Positions 58,798-64,000 of a stretch of 64,000 bases of DNA are shown piece after piece; the stretch's first letter is position 1; every line of letters starts with the position of its first letter. The DNA lies in the NCBI GenBank assembly GCA_951799425.1, contig OX637398.1, forward strand, positions 19,478,270 through 19,542,269, read 5' to 3'. A model generated the notes under the pieces. The model had not been told where the DNA came from. It was given only the letters and a program-made list of their open reading frames with translations, and ran no database searches. This DNA is from Ilex aquifolium. Its lineage: Eukaryota; Streptophyta; Magnoliopsida; Aquifoliales; Aquifoliaceae. The position numbers and the translations under genes were made by a program.

Positions 58798-61543
58798 TCA
58801 AGTCTTCTTTGAAATTTTAAAGGTCTGTCTCTTCCACTGTACCAACCGTTGTAAAAAATCCATGACCTGCAGTAGCAATTGAAAAAACAAAGTCATATCA
58901 GTAAAATTATTTCGATAAATGAAAAAATATCATTCGAAAAATTGAAGTTCCTACAATGACACTCAAAACACGTCTGCCAGACACAAATAAACAGTGGGTT
59001 TGGATTGCATATGCATGTATATGTACGGTTCTTGCCTGAGATGGTTCCTGTAAAGAATATGAGGCATTGGTATCTTTTGGAATTTTGGAAACTAAAATAC
59101 CAAAACCTTGTCCTCTCTCCCTTAGCACCTGATTGGAGTAAAAAAATATACAACACTTATTAGTCATGAACTTCAACTTTTCTGAGAAAGAACTTTCCCA
59201 CAGGAAAAGCAACTAAAGAATTATAACGTTGTTTGGAAAATAGGGTACCTTGAATGCATCTTCATCCGTTCGATCATCTCCAATATAAACTGGAAATACA
59301 TCGGTACAACTGGCATACCCTAAAGAAGGAGATTAAGTACAAATTTCAGTGATTGAATAATATTGCTTTTATCATTCATATTACTGTTTGCAAATTTATA
59401 TAACCCAATAGGTCAAGTAGGGTGGTCCCTTTTTTCATATTTTTCTAGTTTCACTGTTTGGATTACATATTCCAACGACCAAACAGAAGTCATGGTGACT
59501 TGAGAAATGAAATATTTCTAAACTAAATTAAACTCACCAAGTGATTCTAACAAGAATTCGAGGGCCTTCCCTTTGTCCCATTTAATAGTAGGACGGATCT
59601 CTAACACCTGTGTATTAATTTCCAAAAACTATTGAAAATGAGATGCCTCTCTCTCTTTCATACCCACTTACAACAACTTCCAACAAATAAATATAAAATT
59701 TATTGTCATAAACAACTAAATATGACGTCACACCTTCCTCCCTTGCGTCATCCGAAGCTTTGGGTACTCCTTCAGCACAGACCTTACTTGTTGTGCCAGT
59801 TCACTCCATTTCTGTCATTTCATAAAGTATAGTAAAGTCATGTCAGATCTTTTCTTAAACTAGTTTATTATTACAGAATAAATTAAAGTGACTAATTACT
59901 TTTCACCATGCTTGGTCCCAGTAGTAAACAATGACCCATATATAATGCTGGGTGTAGAATACTGGCAATAACATTTTGGTCCTTTGAGAAATAGAGAGAG
60001 AGAGAGGGAGGGAGGGTATTATACCTTTTCATCAACACAGCGGAAATGTACAGAGACGCAAAACTTGTTGTTCTCCACCTTAGCACCTGGAGTTGATTTG
60101 GTTGTCTCTAATAGAGTTTGGTACACCTGAAAGTTGATAATTTGCAGAACAATATTTTAGATTTTTGATTGGGAAACAGAAAATATATATATGAGTCTAA
60201 TGAAAAGAGAAGACTAACTTCATCGATCATGGGAAGGAATTCACTGGCTGGTTGAAAGAGCACAGCTTGGGTACCCTGAGAATTATTAACATGGAACCAG
60301 AAAACAACAATTAGGAATCATTATATATACATAAAATCAAGTGGAGTACAAATTAGATTAAATAATAAATACTAAGTAGTAGATTAAGATATTGTGACAA
60401 CAAAAATACAGCTGACTCACTTTCTCATATTTGGAACCTTTTGATGGTCCTTTTATGTCCATGCCATGGCTTCCGGCATAGTATAACTCAGCTAATCGTA
60501 CAAAGTTGTATACCTATCATCAAACAACAACAAAACACCAACTATTCCAAGCTATAAAACAAACTTTTGGTGATATATATGTAATTAATTAGCTCAGACA
60601 GAAGATGAGAGAAAAAAAAAAATATACCTTGTCTCTGCACCTTCCACTCACTATAGCAGTGGGGAAATATCCAGCAAGTTTTCTCACTGTTTTTCTCATC
60701 TGAGAAAGAAGAAATATTTTTTAGTAACAAAAATACATATAAAATATTAAGTCAATTTTTTAAATCTCAATTACATTATTTGAAAAACATATAGCTATAG
60801 CATAAGATTGAACACCTTGTTATCCATAAAAGCTCGATCAGGGTCATCGACGATCGGGGAAAGTGTGCCATCGTAGTCGAGGAACATCACAATTTGCTTC
60901 CCTTTGGAAGCATTAGTTATCTGCTCGAACATGTCCAGGGCTGATGGGTGGTTATCCTGTTTCATCAAATTATTCCACATAGCTATCAGCTGTAATGTCC
61001 TTACCAAAACGAAGCTATCAGCTGATATGTCATTATACAAACACAATAAACGGCAGAAAACAAACCAAAAAACAAGTATCACACATATACACACACAAAC
61101 GGTGATTGATGTCTCCTAAATAAACAGTGACATACAAGTGGGGATGAATGTATTTATCCATGTGTACATGTATGTCACAGTTCATGTACATACATTCATG
61201 TATATCTGCACACACACTCAAATACAGAGAGAGAGAGAGAGCAACTTACCATCCAAGAGCTATGATCTTCAGAGACAGAGAGAGAGGGTGTGGATTTGAT
61301 ATGGGTGGGAGAGGAAGCTTTCATCGAGTCAACCCAAGCGTTGATTCTGGCGGCTCCATTGATTTCAAGGTCTTGGACCTGCAGGAGCTTTCTCCTTGAA
61401 ATGGTGATATTCATGTACCCACCCGGCACCACCGGCGGCTTCTGTGCCGCCTTCGTGAAAAGCGACGATTTTGACACAGCCATCGTTATCGCCATGTTGA
61501 TTCCAGATTTCCCAGCAGAAACCAACACATTCTGCTTTGTCAT
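58798..61543 (-). CDS. TPP: trehalose-6-phosphate phosphatase (TPP), 11 coding exons
   Basis: Removes the phosphate from trehalose-6-phosphate to give trehalose, the second step of trehalose synthesis; in plants the substrate is a sugar-status signal. It is a HAD-superfamily enzyme. Exons read from the sequence (minus strand): 61543-61250, 60956-60816, 60699-60628, 60513-60421, 60275-60219, 60126-60025, 59811-59734, 59607-59538, 59319-59249, 59128-59036, 58866-58798. All junction phases agree and give about 379 residues, normal for the family. Seen motifs: [10 protein letters not shown] with catalytic Asp125 and Asp127, IVSGRCRDK near 162-169, [12 protein letters not shown] near 181-192, VHFRCVDEK near 245-253, and the HAD motif [13 protein letters not shown] ending at residue 326. 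The start [18 protein letters not shown] fits plant TPP N-termini. The N-terminal 100 residues vary in the family; no signal peptide is evident. Exon 2 could instead begin at 60989, adding 11 in-frame residues. The last intron has a GC donor. Which TPP paralogue it is cannot be told. Confidence 0.95.
58867..59035 (-). other. TPP last intron, GC-AG type
   Basis: The exon ends CCATCTCAG and the intron starts GCAAGA; the acceptor is CTGCAG|GTCATGG. Removing it restores the conserved tail [16 protein letters not shown] in frame. The nearest GT downstream (ACC|GTACAT) is a weak donor and would add three residues not typical of the family. GC-AG introns are a small minority in plants and usually keep an otherwise strong donor consensus, as here. 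Confidence 0.8.
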
Positions 61544-61935
61544 TTTTCTTCTTTCTTCAATGAAATTTCACTACAAAACCAGCCAACCAAAAGAAACACA
61601 TTCTAAGAACACACATATTACTTCAATATAATTTCCAATTCATCATATATAAACGACTAAACAAAAAACTAAACAAACCCATTTCAGCAGACTAAGCTCA
61701 TATTATTCCACACCTAATTACCTCTAAAATTCTTGGATGTCTTTGGTGGCTAAAAGCAGTTATATGGGTTAACAAGAAACAGAGGTGAAACAGAGCACTC
61801 TGTTCTGAAACTTCGAAAAACTGAACAAAAAGGCTTCAGTTTGAGGGTATTGGACTCAAAGCAAACACTAGAACTCAAATGGGTCTCACAGAGCTCAATA
61901 GAAGAGTGTATGAGAGAGAGAGAGAGAGTGAGGAG
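61544..61935 (-). other. TPP 5' leader with a probable 151-bp leader intron
   Basis: This lies between the TPP start codon (61543) and the expected transcription start about 30 bp below the TATA box. A likely leader intron runs 61721-61571: donor GAG|GTAATTAG and a pyrimidine-rich acceptor TTTTGTAG|TGAAATT placed 27 bp before the ATG. A (GA/CT)n run at 61913-61926 lies in the leader, a common feature of plant 5' UTRs. Transcript ends are inferred, not seen. Confidence 0.55.
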
Positions 61936-61961
61936 GTGAGAAACATTGAGGTGGTTTGGTT

Positions 61962-61970
61962 GTTTTATAG
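61962..61970 (-). promoter_or_regulatory. TPP TATA box
   Basis: The minus strand reads CTATAAAAC, a good plant TATA box, about 420 bp upstream of the TPP start codon and just upstream of a CT-rich leader. Its position relative to the gene is the main support. Confidence 0.55.
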
Positions 61971-62406
61971 TTGCAACCAGACACCAACGGACGAAACGAA
62001 TGACCCCCTTCCCTAAGTCCTGGTGGAACCCAATTTGCGGACCACACACGGGCCCAAACCCCCCGATATCCTAAGAGGTTCCACACTTCCACTTGCACAT
62101 CTCCAACGCGTCGTCCTGCTTTGGCATCTCTCCTGCCGCCGTTATTCATTATAACGGTGATAAGTAATATGGTATAATTAATCAATAATAGTAAAATAAA
62201 TAAATTGATAGACCTTACAAAAATCAATAACTAACATGTCATATAAATAAATAACTCCCCACATTTCTGTCATATAAGTTCAAATGAAATTTTTCTATTT
62301 TAAATTTTATTATTTATTGATGATACCATATAATTAATTGTGACATGATATCACTGTTGCATTCATGTTTACTCCAACGTAACAGGGTCAGCCAGCTAGT
62401 AGTTTG

Positions 62407-62414
62407 CCACGTGG
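62407..62414. promoter_or_regulatory. G-box/ABRE-like palindrome upstream of TPP
   Basis: CCACGTGG is a perfect G-box core about 440 bp upstream of the TPP TATA box. G-boxes bind bZIP and bHLH factors, including abscisic-acid and light regulators. A second CpG-rich site, AACGCGTC at about 62105-62112, resembles a CAMTA-type CGCG box. That either one acts on TPP is inference from position. Confidence 0.3.
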
Positions 62415-62811
62415 AAGAACCTACTTGGCTTATTGATCTTTACAGCACCTGGGTGGGCCTGGAGAAAATATTCAATTAACATTGAACCTCAAATAGTGCG
62501 ACATAATGTTACCCTCCAATAGTAAGTAAATCTTACAAATTTCAATAATCATTGATTCATTTGCCATCCACCTATATATATATATATATATATATTAAAT
62601 AGGCTTAAAAAATTATTTAAAAATTTGATTTGATAAATCATTACCATTGAATAAGTAATATGTTTCAATAAATATTAGAATTTATATTTAAATCAATAAT
62701 AAATATAACAGTCATATCATCAAGTTAAATTTATAAATCTGTGTAGTATTGCTTTAAAAATGTTATTTAGACCTAATTCAATAACTCAGTTTTTAAGTTA
62801 TTTTTAAGAAA

Positions 62812-62974
62812 AATGTTATTTAGACCTAATTTGAGGACCTAATTGTAGACCTAATTCAATACAACTATTAAATTAAAAGTGAGATCTATTAAATATTAGA
62901 ATTCACAACTAATATAATGACTGCATTAAATGAAATCTCTTATTAGGTCTCAAAAATTATATCTCTATAGCATT
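62812..62974 (+). mobile_element. MITE candidate upstream of TPP
   Basis: Imperfect inverted ends of about 36 bp: left AATGTTATTTAGACCTAATT and, complementing the right end, AATGCTATAGAGATATAATT, both followed by a GA(G)ACCTAAT phrase. The left arm's first 20 bp are also directly repeated at 62759. A related copy lies inside hAT element 1. Confidence 0.45.
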
Positions 62975-63520
62975 CCTGTTTTTTTATACAGTATCACTAG
63001 CGATTGGGTATGTTTCCATCCATATTAACTCGTGGGTGTGGCTGCTAAGAAAAGGGTTTTTAGATTTAGTTCGCTGAAAGGGAACTATACCAGATTTCAG
63101 ATTCGGAACACATTACTGGGTGCCCTTTTATTTCTTCCTTTTTTTGGTTGCCCATTTATTAACCTTTCTCAGATTAGTAAATGGTCCCTAAACGTTAAGG
63201 CTTTTAATTATAGCCCCTTGTATTGGCCGGTAAAACTAGCAGCTCCAACCTACTCAGATACCCAAAACTAGCTGCTTTGATTACTTCTGGTCTATTTGTT
63301 TTTAACCAAAAAAACATACTGAGTTAGTAGTTTTCACGAGATTTAACTTTATTTGTTGACATGAATCTAACACGATATAAATTATAAAATAGTACAATAA
63401 ACTTATATGGATAAATATGTACCCCAAAAAAAAAAAGGTATTATAACAATTGTTTCAGAATTATTTGATTTTTTATTTAATTTTAAACATGATTGTGTTA
63501 AGTAGATTTTATTATTACTA

Positions 63521-64000
63521 ACAATACACCACGTGCGTTGCACGTGAATAAATTTTGTATACAAAATATTAATAAAAAATATTAGGTATATGTGTATCTA
63601 AATTAAATATTACCTCAAGTTTATCAAAATTATATTTGTATCAATCGTATTATATTACAGAATTTGAAAAATTTTATCTGTTCCCAACGATTCGTTGTTT
63701 TAACTATAAGAAAATAGATAAAAATAATTTATTTGAATATCATTTGATTTGGTTTCAACTTATAATTCATTAAATAAAATAATAATATTTATCAATATTC
63801 TAAACAATACTTACTATAATTAGGAATCAATTAGGTCAATAGGGATAAAATATAGGCTTAATAGCACTTTTGGTCTCTAAAGTGTGCGCGCTTTGTCAAT
63901 TTAGTCCTCGATATATGGATTTTGTCCCTAAAATATTCAATTCTTGTTTAAATGACCATTAACCAGATGATCCATTAAGTTATTTGATCAAAGTGACTAC
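63521..64000 (-). mobile_element. possible Helitron, 3' end near 63521 (minus strand)
   Basis: CACGTGC-GTT-GCACGTG at about 63531-63547 is a perfect 7-bp stem. Reading on the minus strand, it is followed about 12 bp later by TTAGT, close to the CTRRT end of Helitrons. The element would extend beyond the window. The degenerate terminus makes this weak. A phrase at 63851-63920 (GGCTTAATAGCACTTTTGGT) looks like the start of another dispersed repeat. Confidence 0.25.

Larger units (their letters stand above)
62229..63520. other. AT-rich DNA upstream of TPP
   Basis: No gene recognised. An (AT)n run lies at about 62573-62595. A 79-codon frame at 63032-63271 shows no domain and lacks supporting context. 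Confidence 0.4.

Noticed and set aside
61290-61631. 113-codon plus-strand frame over TPP exon 1
   Set aside because: It is the antisense of the well-supported exon 1 and leader, with no independent similarity.
63032-63271. 79-codon frame upstream of TPP
   Set aside because: No recognisable domain, AT-rich intergenic setting with repeat-like phrases, and no promoter or partner exons.

Overview
The window is nuclear DNA from a seed plant, almost certainly a eudicot. It holds one intact host gene, a multi-exon trehalose-6-phosphate phosphatase (TPP) with typical plant intron structure. The rest is mostly nested LTR retrotransposons (chromovirus Ty3/gypsy, Athila-type Ty3/gypsy and a Ty1/copia relic) plus hAT, CACTA and probable Helitron DNA transposons. 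There is no bacterial, organellar or viral gene content. The species cannot be fixed from the sequence.

Layout, left to right. 1-1532: minus-strand LTR cut by the window edge (element E). 1535-3240: a broken genomic copy of the middle of the TPP gene, itself split by a 979-bp hAT element with an 8-bp target duplication. 3241-4146: GA-rich sequence without a gene. 4147-23296: an old minus-strand chromovirus (F) split by an Athila-type element (D, 5370-19782), which in turn holds a 5'-truncated minus-strand chromovirus (H, about 10545-14162). 23297-24960: decayed minus-strand Ty1/copia piece. About 24961-25668: probable Helitron end. 25669-55526: a probable CACTA element (G) opened by a four-level nest: chromovirus B (29392-53704) inserted in G, chromovirus A (36404-51728) inserted in B's 3' LTR, and a young non-autonomous Athila-like element C (41624-46852) inserted in A's reverse transcriptase region. 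B, A and C each have a matching 5-bp target duplication. 55527-58797: unassigned repeats and a second hAT element (56852-58017). 58798-61543: the TPP coding region on the minus strand, followed by its leader and promoter to about 62.4 kb. 62.4-64 kb: AT-rich upstream DNA with a MITE and a Helitron-like hairpin.

The host gene makes the cytosolic enzyme that removes phosphate from trehalose-6-phosphate, a sugar-status signal. Nothing else in the window is a convincing host gene. The most unusual signal is in the mobile DNA: five otherwise different LTR families (A, B, C, D, E) each carry paired 10-12-bp perfect palindromes centred on CpG. The palindromes differ in sequence between families, but the arrangement is similar, and in four of the five families they lie upstream of a TATA box. 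A second signal is a 34-bp tandem repeat in the LTR of F whose seven units all keep a sense-strand RNA hairpin through wobble and compensatory changes.
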